Positions 1-8,327 of a DNA stretch of 64,000 nucleotides are shown here, in pieces. Origin of the DNA: DASQUK01 sp035697145 (lineage in GTDB: Bacteria; Actinomycetota; Acidimicrobiia; Acidimicrobiales; VFJN01); assembly GCA_035697145.1 (NCBI GenBank), contig DASSDL010000149.1, forward strand, positions 4,344-68,343, in the 5' to 3' direction. A program made the position numbers and the translations under genes. The notes under the pieces were generated by a model. That model searched no databases. It was given only the letters and a program-made list of their open reading frames with translations, and was not told the origin of the DNA. Each line of letters starts with the position of its first letter. Positions within the stretch are counted from its first letter, which is position 1.

Positions 1-864
1 GGCGAGCAGGTGGAGCACGGCGTTGGTGGATCCGCCCAGCGCCATCACCACGGCGATGGCGTTCTCGAACGCCGCCTTGGTGAGGATCTGGCGGGGCCGG
101 ATGCCGGCCTCCAGCAGGCGCACCACCGTCTGGCCCGACGCGTACGCGACGTCGTCGCGGCGCCGGTCGACGGCGGGGGCCGACGCCGAGCCGGGCAGCG
201 ACATCCCCAGCGCCTCGGCCACCGACGCCATCGTGTTGGCGGTGAACATGCCGGCACACGATCCCTCGGTGGGGCAGGCGTTGCGCTCGATGGCCTCGAG
301 CCCGGCATCGTCGAGGCTGCCGGCTGCGTGCGCCCCCACGGCCTCGAACACGCTGACGATGTCGAGGGCTTGGCCGTTGTGATGGCCCGGCAGGATCGAC
401 CCGCCGTACACGAACACCGCTGGCACGTTGAGCCGCGCCGCCGCCATGAGCATGCCGGGCAGCGACTTGTCGCAGCCGGCGAAGGTGACCAGCGCGTCCA
501 GGCGCTCGGCGTGCATCACGGTCTCGACCGAGTCGGCGATGACCTCCCGCGACACCAGCGACGCCCGCATCCCCTCGTGGCCCATCGAGATGCCGTCGGA
601 CACGGCGATGGTCGTGAACTCGATGGGGAACCCGCCGGCCGCCCGCACCCCCTCCTTGGACCGCTTGGCCAGCCGGTCGAGCGGCATGTTGCAGGGCGTG
701 ACCTCGTTCCACGAGGAGCAGACGCCCACCTGCGGCTTGCCCCAGTCGTCGTCGGTCATGCCGATGGCCCGCAGCATGGCCCGCGCCGGCGCCCGCTCGA
801 ACCCGTCGGTGACCTCTCGGCTGCGGTGCTTGATGTCGACGCGGGACTCAGCGGGCTCGGGCAT
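1..864 (-). CDS. ilvD: Dihydroxy-acid dehydratase (C-terminus beyond window)
   Basis: Dehydrates 2,3-dihydroxy-isovalerate and -methylvalerate to 2-oxo acids in valine/isoleucine synthesis; an Fe-S enzyme of the cytoplasm. The 288 visible codons read MPEPAESRVDIKHRSREVTD at the N-terminus and contain the family motifs GVCSSWNEVTPCN, TFAGCDKSLPGM (Fe-S cysteine) and NACPTEGSCAGMFTANTMA. The family is usually about 550-620 residues, so roughly half is present and the 3' part lies left of the window. The ATG at 864 is favoured because a TACGCT -10 element ends six bases upstream, so the message may be leaderless. A palindromic repeat separates it from the M28 gene upstream, so the two are probably not one operon. 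Confidence 0.96.
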   Translation of the reverse strand, partial: MPEPAESRVDIKHRSREVTDGFERAPARAMLRAIGMTDDDWGKPQVGVCSSWNEVTPCNMPLDRLAKRSKEGVRAAGGFPIEFTTIAVSDGISMGHEGMRASLVSREVIADSVETVMHAERLDALVTFAGCDKSLPGMLMAAARLNVPAVFVYGGSILPGHHNGQALDIVSVFEAVGAHAAGSLDDAGLEAIERNACPTEGSCAGMFTANTMASVAEALGMSLPGSASAPAVDRRRDDVAYASGQTVVRLLEAGIRPRQILTKAAFENAIAVVMALGGSTNAVLHLLA

Positions 865-870
865 GGCGGA

Positions 871-876
871 AGCGTA
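871..876 (-). promoter_or_regulatory. -10 element of ilvD
   Basis: TACGCT on the minus strand, six bases before the ilvD ATG. This spacing would put the transcription start at or next to the start codon. No clear -35 is visible. Confidence 0.45.
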
Positions 877-913
877 CGCTCGGCGGGTTGTGCTCCCGCC
901 AGCCCGTTTACCC

Positions 914-1010
914 CGAGGCAATGGCGAACGTGACGACAAGCCCGAGGCAATCACGAACGCCCTCCGTGCGTCATTGCCTCACGCTCGCTGGACCGTTCGC
1001 TATTGCCTCA
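914..1010. repeat. Four-unit palindromic intergenic repeat, copy A
   Basis: Two direct units (914-930 and 943-959) are followed by two inverted units (968-980 and 993-1010). The unit consensus is GAGGCAATnnCGAACG. The inner pair and the outer pair can each form a stem. The inverted unit at 993-1010, read on the minus strand, supplies the last codons and the TAG stop of the M28 gene. Copies B (6763-6860) and C (29549-29646) share the unit and layout. Confidence 0.85.
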
Positions 1011-2556
1011 CTACGGCGGCCCGCATCTCGGCGGCGCTAACCCCCCAGGTGGACTCGACGATGCGGATCGTCGCCCGCGTGAGCGGCACCAGGTTGCCGC
1101 GATCGATCTTGTCGAGGGTGTCCATGGCGTCGAACAAGTAGAAGGGCGCGGTCAGGAAGTTCATCACCGGCACACCCTCGCGGTGGTAGAAGGCGCCATC
1201 GGTCGGCGGCTGCTCCCCGAACGCGTCCGGGGCCAGGATCATCGACCGGCCCAGCTCCTCGGTCTCAAGTGCCTCGGCCACGGCCGCCTCCAGCGACGGG
1301 ATGCGGGTGGTGAAGAACCACCGCGGCACCGGCTGCCCGGTCGGAACGACGTCGCCGTCCTGCTCGGCGAACTCAAGGGCGGCGTGCTCGAGGTGGACCT
1401 CCAGCACCACCCGAGCCAGCTCGGGGCGGTGCGCCTCGATGTACCCCCGCAGGCCGGCCCCGCCCGACATGTGGCCGCCCTGCAGCAGGAACACGAGCCG
1501 ATGCGGCCGGCGCTCCACCGGCTGGGCGGCCCAGTAGGTCGCCTGCGCCAGCACGAGGGCGATGCCGCTGCCGTCCTCGACCGCCGACGCCCAAGGGCCG
1601 TCGTGGTGGGAGCCGATCATGACGGTCTCCTCGTCGGCACCATCGAGCTCGCCCACCACGTTGTGCGACTCGACGTCCTCCCGCTCCGAGGCGACGCTGA
1701 GCCGCACCCGCACGGGGCCGCGCGCACGCTGATCGCGCAGCCAGGCCCCGTCGGTGCCATTCACCCACACACCGGGGATGGCCCGGGGGATGGCGTCGTA
1801 GGGCACGAAGTAGTTGAACGAGTCGCCCGGGTAGTCGGTGAGGGTGCCGATGAACGCCGCGGCACCGGCCTCGATCGACGGCTCCATGACCTCCTGGAAC
1901 TGGGCGCCGAACGGCACGATGTGCTGGGCGCCGGTGAGGCTGCCGTCGGGATCGACGATCCGCCCCGTGGGGTCGGCCGGCGCGCTGCCGGCCGTGGCCA
2001 GTAGGTCGGCGGGAATGCGGATCAGCGGCACGTCGAACAGCGACGCCTTGTCCCGCACACCGCCAGGGCTGGCCTGGTCGAAGACGGCCACCTCCGCCTC
2101 GAGCCCGTCGACCGGCGCTGAGAACGGCACCGGGAAGCAGTCGAGCGTCGTCGTCTCGCCGTCGGGGCCGATGACCTCGAGCGACCAGTCCGTGGGCTCC
2201 CAGCGGGTGACGGTGATGGGCTCCAGCCGGACGTTGTCGAGCCCGATGCCGCGGAACTGGTCAGCGATCCATCCCTCGGCCCACTCGTCGGCCGGATAGC
2301 CGGGCCGGCGGATCCCGTGCTCGAAGACCTCGCTGATCCACCCGAAGATCGTCGCCTCGGTCGGCACGTCGCTCAGGCTCACCACGCCGTCCGCTGACGT
2401 CTCGTCCCCCTGCGCTTCGTCGTCGGTTGCGTCGTCGTCGCTTGTGTCATCGTCGGACGACGAGCAGGCGGCGCCCCCGAGGACCACCGCCCCGGCGGTG
2501 GCGCCGGAGTGGATCAGAAACGTGCGGCGCGTCCAATTCGTGGCCATCCGTCGCAT
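1000..2556 (-). CDS. Tat-exported M28-fold (aminopeptidase-like) protein, probably a lipoprotein
   Basis: 518 residues. The N-terminus has a twin-arginine motif (TRRTFL), a hydrophobic stretch and GGAACSSSDDD, suggesting Tat export and possible lipid attachment at the cysteine; an Asp-rich linker follows. A middle region resembles a protease-associated insert. The metallopeptidase fold is recognised by GSHHDGPW and EDGSGIALVLA. Where active M28 enzymes carry a Glu-Glu pair this protein reads LLQGGHMSGGAGLRGY, so the catalytic base and one zinc ligand appear missing and activity is doubtful. The ATG at 2556 lies ten bases after a TAGTGT -10 element; 2547 is the alternative. The stop codon falls inside repeat copy A. 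Confidence 0.8.
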   Translation of the reverse strand: MRRMATNWTRRTFLIHSGATAGAVVLGGAACSSSDDDTSDDDATDDEAQGDETSADGVVSLSDVPTEATIFGWISEVFEHGIRRPGYPADEWAEGWIADQFRGIGLDNVRLEPITVTRWEPTDWSLEVIGPDGETTTLDCFPVPFSAPVDGLEAEVAVFDQASPGGVRDKASLFDVPLIRIPADLLATAGSAPADPTGRIVDPDGSLTGAQHIVPFGAQFQEVMEPSIEAGAAAFIGTLTDYPGDSFNYFVPYDAIPRAIPGVWVNGTDGAWLRDQRARGPVRVRLSVASEREDVESHNVVGELDGADEETVMIGSHHDGPWASAVEDGSGIALVLAQATYWAAQPVERRPHRLVFLLQGGHMSGGAGLRGYIEAHRPELARVVLEVHLEHAALEFAEQDGDVVPTGQPVPRWFFTTRIPSLEAAVAEALETEELGRSMILAPDAFGEQPPTDGAFYHREGVPVMNFLTAPFYLFDAMDTLDKIDRGNLVPLTRATIRIVESTWGVSAAEMRAAVVRQ

Positions 2557-2566
2557 GGGCGTCGGC

Positions 2567-2572
2567 ACACTA
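2567..2572 (-). promoter_or_regulatory. -10 element of the M28 gene
   Basis: TAGTGT on the minus strand, ten bases before the ATG at 2556, in the short divergent gap shared with the MATE gene. Confidence 0.35.
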
Positions 2573-2641
2573 TCCGGCCCGACCCCCACCCGCCGCCCCG
2601 CTATGGCGTCGGTCTTTGACCGACCGGTTACCTGGGGCTGG

Positions 2642-3985
2642 ATGTCTTCGCCCCGGATCACTCGGCGCCTGCCGCCGGCTCGCAGCCACCTCGACCGGGA
2701 GATCGCCCGGTTGGCCATTCCGGCGTTCGGCGCGCTCATCGCCGAGCCGCTCTACGTTCTCACCGACACCGCCGTCGTCGGCCACCTGGGCACGCCTCAG
2801 CTGGCCGGGCTCGCGGTCGCCTCGAGCGTGCTGCTCACGCTGTACGCCGTCTTCATCTTCCTGGCCTACGGGACCACCGCGGCCGTGAGCAGGCTGCTGG
2901 GGGCGGGCGACGAGCGGGAGGCGGCACACCAGGCGGTCCAGTCGATGTGGCTGGCGCTGTTCATCGGGCTGGGCGTGACCGTGATCGGGCTGGCGCTCAG
3001 CGGTCCGCTGGTCGCCTGGATGGGCGCCGAGGGGGCCGTCCGCACCAACGCCCTCGTCTACCTCAGGATCAGCCTGGCCGGGGTGCCCGCGATGCTGCTG
3101 GTGCTGGCGGGCGCCGGTTACCTGCGCGGCCTGCAGGACACCCGCACCCCGTTGCTGGTGGCGATCGGCACGGCGCTGGCGAACCTGGTGATCGAGGTCG
3201 CGCTCATCTACGGCCTGGACCAGGGCATCGGCGCCTCGGCACTGGCGACGGTGCTGGCGCAGGTCGGCGGCGCCGCCGTGTACATGCGCCGCGTCGGCCG
3301 GGCGGCGCGCCGCCAGGGTGCCGATCTCGCGCCCCATCCCGCCAGCCTGGCGGCGCTGGCCCGCGTGGGCCGCGACCTGCTGGTGCGGACGGCGGCGTTG
3401 CGGGTGGCGTTGGTGGTGACCACCGCCGTGGCTGCACGCCTGGGCTCGGTCGAGGTCGCCGCCCACCAGATCGCCTTCGAGATCTGGAACTTCCTGGCGC
3501 TGGGGCTCGACGCCATCGCCATCGCGGGCCAGGCGATGGTGGGGCGGGCGCTGGGGGCCGGCGACGGCCCCGCCGCCCGGGACGCCGGGCGGCGGATGAT
3601 CGAATGGGGCGTTGCACTGGGGGCACTGGTGGGCGTGCTGGTGGCGGCCCTGCGGACCGTCCTGCCCCATCTGTTCAGCGACGACGCCCAGGTCCTGGCG
3701 CTGGCGAGCTTCCTGCTGGTGTGGGTGGCGGCGCTCCAGCCGCTGAATGCCGTCGCGTTCGTGCTCGACGGCGTGCTGATCGGGGCCGGCGACATGCGGT
3801 TCCTGGCTTGGGCCATGATCGCCGCCGCCGCCGTGTTCATCCCAGCGGCGTTGATGGTGCTCGCACTCGACGCCGGGATCGGCTGGCTGTGGGCTGCGTT
3901 GGCTCTGCTGATGGCGACGCGGGCATCGACCCTCCTCGCCCGGTTCGCCTCCGGCCGCTGGATCGTCCTCGGCGCCCGCCGCTGA
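2642..3985 (+). CDS. MATE-family efflux transporter (DinF-like)
   Basis: A 447-residue inner-membrane cation/drug antiporter of normal MATE length with about 12 hydrophobic segments. It opens with HLDREIARLAIPAFGALIAE and TDTAVVGHLG, typical of the DinF branch, and has the second-half counterpart VEVAAHQIAFEIWNF. The frame is open upstream to 2444, but that stretch overlaps the divergent M28 gene. The ATG at 2642 is chosen because the hydrophobic core starts soon after it and GGGGCTGG precedes it; 2603 is possible. Substrate unknown. Confidence 0.9.
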   Translation: MSSPRITRRLPPARSHLDREIARLAIPAFGALIAEPLYVLTDTAVVGHLGTPQLAGLAVASSVLLTLYAVFIFLAYGTTAAVSRLLGAGDEREAAHQAVQSMWLALFIGLGVTVIGLALSGPLVAWMGAEGAVRTNALVYLRISLAGVPAMLLVLAGAGYLRGLQDTRTPLLVAIGTALANLVIEVALIYGLDQGIGASALATVLAQVGGAAVYMRRVGRAARRQGADLAPHPASLAALARVGRDLLVRTAALRVALVVTTAVAARLGSVEVAAHQIAFEIWNFLALGLDAIAIAGQAMVGRALGAGDGPAARDAGRRMIEWGVALGALVGVLVAALRTVLPHLFSDDAQVLALASFLLVWVAALQPLNAVAFVLDGVLIGAGDMRFLAWAMIAAAAVFIPAALMVLALDAGIGWLWAALALLMATRASTLLARFASGRWIVLGARR

Positions 3986-4043
3986 CACGGGACGCGCTCG
4001 CAGTCGCGGTCTACATTCCGGGGACACCGACTCGGGGGTGAAA

Positions 4044-5141
4044 ATGACCACGCTGCTGATGATCGGGACGCGCAAGGGGCTCTTCCTCGCCCGCAGCGAC
4101 GACCGCCTCTCCTGGTCGCTGGACGGCCCGCAGTTCCCGATGAACGCCGTCTACGCCGCTGCCATCGACGCCCGTCCGGCAGCCTCGGGTCGATGGGTGC
4201 GCCTGTTGGCGGGTGCCGACAGCGAGCACTGGGGCCCGTCCGTGTTCCGGTCGGACGACTTCGGCGCGTCCTGGCACGAGACCGAGGGCGGTGCGATCCG
4301 CTTCCCGACCGAGACCGGCGAGGCTCTGGTGCGGACGTGGCAGCTTCGTCCCGCCGGTGCCGACCAGCCCAGCCTGGTGTGGGCCGGTGCCGAGCCCGGA
4401 GCGCTGTTCCGCTCCGACGACGGTGGCGAGACGTTCTCGCTGGTGGAGAGCCTGTGGGACCACCCGCACCGCGAGCACTGGATGCCGGGCGGGGGCGGCC
4501 TCTGCCTGCACACGATCATGCCGCACGCCACCGACCCCGACCGCATGCTCGTCGGTGTCTCGGCGGCGGGCGTGTACCGCACCGACGACGGGGGCAAGTC
4601 GTGGGAGGCCTCCAACACGGGGATTGACGCCTGGCGGTCACCAGACCAGCATCCCGAGTTCGGTCAGTGCGTCCACAAGTTCGACGGCCAGCGAGACCGA
4701 CCCGACCAGCTGTTCCTCCAGAACCACGGCGGCGTCTACCGCAGCGACGACTTCGGCGCCTCGTGGCGCGCCATCGGCCAGAACCTGCCGGCCGACTTCG
4801 GCTTCCCAGTGGCCGCGCATCCGCACCGGGCAGGCACGGCGTACGTCTATCCGCTGGTCAAGGACGAGCACCGGATGCCGCCCGAGGACCGATGCCGCAT
4901 CTACCGGACGACCGACGCCGGTGAGAGCTGGGAGGCCCTCGCCGACGGTCTGCCCCAGGAGCACGCGTATGTGAGCGTCCTGCGCGACGCGCTGTGCACC
5001 GACGACGCCGACCCCGCCGGCGTGTACCTCGGGACCCGCTCGGGCGAGGTGTTCGCTAGCGCCGACGAGGGGACGTCGTGGACGTCGATCGTCCGCCATC
5101 TGCCGGACGTGCTGGTGGTGCGGGCGGCCGAGCTGCCGTGA
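4044..5141 (+). CDS. BNR/Asp-box repeat beta-propeller protein
   Basis: About 365 residues with no signal peptide, so probably cytoplasmic. Six Asp-box motifs of the S-x-D-x-G-x-(S/T)-W type recur: SDDFGASW, SDDGGETF, TDDGGKSW, SDDFGASW, TTDAGESW and SADEGTSW. They point to a six-bladed propeller of the sialidase/sortilin-like superfamily. Sialidase catalytic residues were not identified, so an enzymatic role is not claimed. Its stop overlaps the GTG of the MoaD-like gene (GTGA), implying translational coupling. A GTG two codons upstream (4038) is an alternative start. Confidence 0.85.
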   Translation: MTTLLMIGTRKGLFLARSDDRLSWSLDGPQFPMNAVYAAAIDARPAASGRWVRLLAGADSEHWGPSVFRSDDFGASWHETEGGAIRFPTETGEALVRTWQLRPAGADQPSLVWAGAEPGALFRSDDGGETFSLVESLWDHPHREHWMPGGGGLCLHTIMPHATDPDRMLVGVSAAGVYRTDDGGKSWEASNTGIDAWRSPDQHPEFGQCVHKFDGQRDRPDQLFLQNHGGVYRSDDFGASWRAIGQNLPADFGFPVAAHPHRAGTAYVYPLVKDEHRMPPEDRCRIYRTTDAGESWEALADGLPQEHAYVSVLRDALCTDDADPAGVYLGTRSGEVFASADEGTSWTSIVRHLPDVLVVRAAELP

Positions 5142-5446
5142 CATCGGCGTCCGCCACCGTCCACCTGCGGGTGCCGGCCAGCCTGCGCACATACACGGGA
5201 GGGAGCTCCGCGGTCGACGTCGACCTCACCGGGCTCGGCGAGAAACCGACGGTCCGGGCCTTGCTCGACCATCTCGCGGGCACACATCCCGATCTCGAGC
5301 GCCGGATACGCGACGAGCAACGGCGCCTCCGCCGGCACGTCAACGTGTTCTTGGGGAACGACAACGTCCGCGACCTGTCCGAGCAGGACACGCCACTGAC
5401 CGCCGGGGTCGAGGTCGCGATCATGCCGGCGGTGTCCGGCGGCTGA
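5138..5446 (+). CDS. MoaD/ThiS-family ubiquitin-like protein
   Basis: 102 residues of the beta-grasp sulfur-carrier type. It ends in the diagnostic Gly-Gly (AVSGG), where an activating enzyme would adenylate and thiocarboxylate the C-terminus. The mid-region reads RRHVNVFLGNDNVRDL, close to MoaD proteins (VNVFVN-ED-VR). No moaE, thiG or E1-like gene is nearby, so the role in molybdopterin or thiamine synthesis is unsupported; protein conjugation or sulfur transfer linked to the propeller protein are alternatives. The GTG at 5138 overlaps the upstream stop by four bases. Confidence 0.85.
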   Translation: MTSASATVHLRVPASLRTYTGGSSAVDVDLTGLGEKPTVRALLDHLAGTHPDLERRIRDEQRRLRRHVNVFLGNDNVRDLSEQDTPLTAGVEVAIMPAVSGG

Positions 5447-5460
5447 GCGACCGGGCTCAG
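5443..5460. terminator. Bidirectional hairpin between convergent genes
   Basis: CTGAGC, a six-base loop, then GCTCAG. The perfect 6-bp stem contains the stop codons of both the MoaD-like gene and the facing acetyltransferase gene. No U tract follows. Confidence 0.5.
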
Positions 5461-6728
5461 AAGTCGGTCGAGCAGTACGGCGCCCGGTCGGGGCGGAACA
5501 TGCCGTCGGCACGCGTCACCGCCCCCGACGTGCGCTCGTCGATCAGGCCGGCCCGGTGGAGCGTGGACCAGGACACGCCGCCCAGCAGCAGGGCGCCCAG
5601 ATCGGCGACGCCCACCACCACGTCGGGCTCCGCATCGCTGCGCCGGCAGGTCGCACCGTCGGGACCTCCGTCGAGGCGGAACCGCCCGCCCAGCGCCGGC
5701 CGGACCGGATCGATCACCTCCAGGACGCATGCGCCCTCGACGGCGTAGCGGCGCCGAGCCAGGCAGGCGGAGACGTCGAACGGCCTCAACCACAGGTGAT
5801 CGACCTCGCGCGTCACCTGCAGCGCCCGGGGATTGGCGAGGCGCCAGCGGAACGGCAGGTCAAGCGGCGCTGCGGCCCATTCAACCGTGCCGACGAGGTC
5901 AACACCGCGTACGAACCGCAGCAGCGCGGTGGCGACGCCGTCGTCGACCGCGGCGACGGACTCGACGCGCACCTCGTGGGGCAGGGGGCGCCCGCTCCCC
6001 CATCCCTGCTTGACCCGATAGGTGACGAACCCGTCGGGAACCCCGGCCGCGTCCTCGTGCACGGCGACAAAGCGAGCGCTGGCCCCGTCACGGTCCTCCT
6101 CGACATCCAGTGCCAGCATCTCCCACCACGCGGCCGGCCGCCGCACCTCGCCCGGCACGCGGCGCCAATACCGCTCCCACACCGCCGGCAGCACCGGGCC
6201 GGCCTCGGCGTCGGACATCACGCGGATGCGGCTCGCATCCCGGTCGTCCACCGTCGGCTCGCTGCCGTCATCGGTCAGGGGCTCGACCTCAGCGGCGCTG
6301 GGCCGGTCGATGGACAGCGACTGGAACCGCGTGGCCACGCCGTACCCGAAGCGCCGGTAGATGCCGCCCTCGCTGGCCGTCAACCCGGCGATCGGCTCGC
6401 CCCGGTCGAGCGCCTGGTCGTGCACTGCCTCCATGAGCGTGCGCAGGATTCCCCGCCGCCGGTATGCCGGCGACACGCCCACCTCGGTCACGCCGGCGAG
6501 GGGCAGCGTCTCGCCCCCGGGTAGCGCCAGAGCCATCGAGAAGCTGGCCCCCGTGCCGGCGAGCACCTCGCCGTCGTCCACGACGAACACCCGGTCCGGC
6601 TCGGTCACCAGTGCCGCCTGCTTGCGATAGTTCTCGGTTGCCCGCGGACCCACGGCGAACGCCAGCGCCGTGAGGTCGATCGTCGCCGCCAGCTCCTCGG
6701 GCTCGATCAGCCTCGCCTTCCAGGTCAC
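5457..6728 (-). CDS. Eis-family GNAT N-acetyltransferase
   Basis: 423 residues, matching the Eis family (about 400): an N-terminal GNAT domain with the acetyl-CoA loop VSPAYRRRGILRTLM, a second degenerate GNAT domain, and a C-terminal SCP2-like domain. In Eis enzymes the C-terminal carboxylate, on a terminal Phe, acts as general base, and this protein also ends in Phe (STDF). Eis enzymes acetylate aminoglycosides and protein lysines; the substrate here is unknown. The GTG at 6728 is chosen because the residues encoded before it (MPRRAGGARANLLA) come from repeat copy B. It lies downstream of gatB but is separated from it by that repeat. Confidence 0.88.
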   Translation of the reverse strand: MTWKARLIEPEELAATIDLTALAFAVGPRATENYRKQAALVTEPDRVFVVDDGEVLAGTGASFSMALALPGGETLPLAGVTEVGVSPAYRRRGILRTLMEAVHDQALDRGEPIAGLTASEGGIYRRFGYGVATRFQSLSIDRPSAAEVEPLTDDGSEPTVDDRDASRIRVMSDAEAGPVLPAVWERYWRRVPGEVRRPAAWWEMLALDVEEDRDGASARFVAVHEDAAGVPDGFVTYRVKQGWGSGRPLPHEVRVESVAAVDDGVATALLRFVRGVDLVGTVEWAAAPLDLPFRWRLANPRALQVTREVDHLWLRPFDVSACLARRRYAVEGACVLEVIDPVRPALGGRFRLDGGPDGATCRRSDAEPDVVVGVADLGALLLGGVSWSTLHRAGLIDERTSGAVTRADGMFRPDRAPYCSTDF

Positions 6729-6762
6729 GGCCAGCAGATTCGCACGTGCACCGCCAGCACGC

Positions 6763-6860
6763 CGAGGCAATAGCGAACGGCCCCGGAAGGGTGAGGCAAT
6801 GGCGAACGGAAACCGTTCGTTATGCCCTTGGGCTCACCGCCGCGTTCGCCATTGCCTCCG
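6763..6860. repeat. Four-unit palindromic intergenic repeat, copy B
   Basis: Direct units at 6763-6780 and 6792-6809, inverted units at 6813-6830 (degenerate) and 6842-6860. The inner pair meets as GAACGG-AAA-CCGTTC. It lies 12 bases downstream of the gatB stop on the minus strand. Confidence 0.85.
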
Positions 6861-6872
6861 CCTCGTCGTGGG

Positions 6873-8327
6873 TCAGGCGCCGGCGCGCTGGCGCAGGAGG
6901 GCCGTCACCGCCCCGCCGTCAGCCCGGCGATGGGTCGCCTCCATCACCTGGCCGACGAAGAATCCCGTGAGCTTGCCCCGCAGCTTGTCGTCGCCCTCCA
7001 CGAAGCGCGTCCACTGGTCGGCGTTGGCGGCGATGACCTGGTCGACCACGGCCGCCAGATCGTCGGCGCTCATCGCCTCGTAGTCCTTGGCCTTGGCGAT
7101 GGCGGCGGGATCGTCTCCGCTGGCCACCATCTCGGCCAGCACCGCCTTGGCCTGCGTGGCGGTGAGCTCGCCCGCGGTCTCCATGGACACCAGCGCCGCC
7201 AGCTTGGCGGGATCCAACGCCTCGGCTCCCTCGACGGCCAGGTTGTGCTCGACGTGCGTGAGCACGCGCGCCGGATCGCCTCCCGCGGCGATGGCGGCGA
7301 GCGCCAGGCCGTCGAGGCGCCGTTCGACGGCGATGGCGACGGCGCCGGCGTTCGACCCCACTCCGGCGGCGGCGGCCAGCGCGGTGCGACGCGCCGCGGG
7401 AAGGACGGGCAGCTCGGCGTCGACGCGGGAGATCCACTCGTCGCCGGGGTCGAGCGGCACGAGGTCGGGCTCCGGGAAGTAGCGGTAGTCCTCCGCCTCC
7501 TCCTTGGTGCGCAACGTGCCGGTCCGGCCCTCGTCCTCGTTCCAGTGGCGGGTCTCCTGCCGCACCGTCTCGCCCGACTCGATGAGCTCGATCTGGCGGC
7601 GGGCCTCGTAGTCGATGGCCCGCCCCAACGACCGCAGCGAGTTGAGGTTCTTGATCTCGCAGCGGGTGCCGAGGGGATCGCCGGGGCGGTGGATGGAGAC
7701 ATTGGCGTCGACCCGCAGGGACCCTTCCTCCATCTTGGCGTCGGACGCGCCGGTGGCGAGCAGGATGGCTCGCAGCTCGGACACGTAGGCCCGGGCGTCG
7801 TCGGCCGAACGCAGGTCGGGCTTGGACACGATCTCGAGCAGCGGGACGCCGGCGCGGTTGTAGTCGACGAGGCTGTAGCCGGCGTCGTGGATACGACCGC
7901 CGCCACCGACGTGCGTGGACTTGCCGGTGTCCTCTTCGATGTGCGCCCGCTCGATCCCCACGGTCGAGCCAGAATGCGGCAGCTCCAGCCGGCCCTCGAC
8001 GTTGATGGGCAGGTCGTACTGGCTTATCTGGTAGTTCTTCGGCATGTCCGGATAGAAGTAGTTCTTCCGGGCGAAGATCGACCTGCGCACCTCGCAGTGC
8101 AGGGCTCGGCCGAGCCGCATCGCCAGGGTGACCGCCTGCTCGTTGAGGACCGGTAGCGAGCCGGGCAGGCCGAGGCACACGGGGCACACGTTGGTGTTGG
8201 GCTCGTCGCCGAAGCGGTTGGGGCATCCGCAGAACAGCTTGGTCCGGGTGGCCAGCTCGGCATGTACCTCGAGGCCGATGACGGTCTCCCACTCGGTGGC
8301 GGTGGTGGTGGTGGTGGTGGCGCTCAC
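6873..8327 (-). CDS. gatB: Aspartyl/glutamyl-tRNA(Asn/Gln) amidotransferase subunit B
   Basis: The tRNA-binding and phosphorylating subunit of GatCAB, which converts Glu-tRNA(Gln) or Asp-tRNA(Asn) to the amides. 484 residues, normal length. Family blocks seen: VIGLEVHAEL, TKLFCGCPNRFG with NVCPVCLGLPG (zinc cysteines), FYPDMPKNYQISQYD and the C-terminal YqeY-like domain. The GTG at 8327 overlaps the gatA stop (GTGA), so the order gatC-gatA-gatB is translationally coupled. The first codons are a (GGT)n tract on the plus strand that encodes a run of threonines. Confidence 0.98.
   Translation of the reverse strand: MSATTTTTTATEWETVIGLEVHAELATRTKLFCGCPNRFGDEPNTNVCPVCLGLPGSLPVLNEQAVTLAMRLGRALHCEVRRSIFARKNYFYPDMPKNYQISQYDLPINVEGRLELPHSGSTVGIERAHIEEDTGKSTHVGGGGRIHDAGYSLVDYNRAGVPLLEIVSKPDLRSADDARAYVSELRAILLATGASDAKMEEGSLRVDANVSIHRPGDPLGTRCEIKNLNSLRSLGRAIDYEARRQIELIESGETVRQETRHWNEDEGRTGTLRTKEEAEDYRYFPEPDLVPLDPGDEWISRVDAELPVLPAARRTALAAAAGVGSNAGAVAIAVERRLDGLALAAIAAGGDPARVLTHVEHNLAVEGAEALDPAKLAALVSMETAGELTATQAKAVLAEMVASGDDPAAIAKAKDYEAMSADDLAAVVDQVIAANADQWTRFVEGDDKLRGKLTGFFVGQVMEATHRRADGGAVTALLRQRAGA
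8301..8320. repeat. GGT trinucleotide tract at the gatB start
   Basis: Six perfect GGT units plus flanking variants, encoding Thr residues 4-9 of GatB just before the conserved VIGLEV block. Slippage there would shift the frame within the first ten codons. Confidence 0.7.

Noticed and set aside
10..933. 307-codon plus-strand frame
   Set aside because: It is antisense to ilvD, whose Fe-S and signature motifs are unambiguous.
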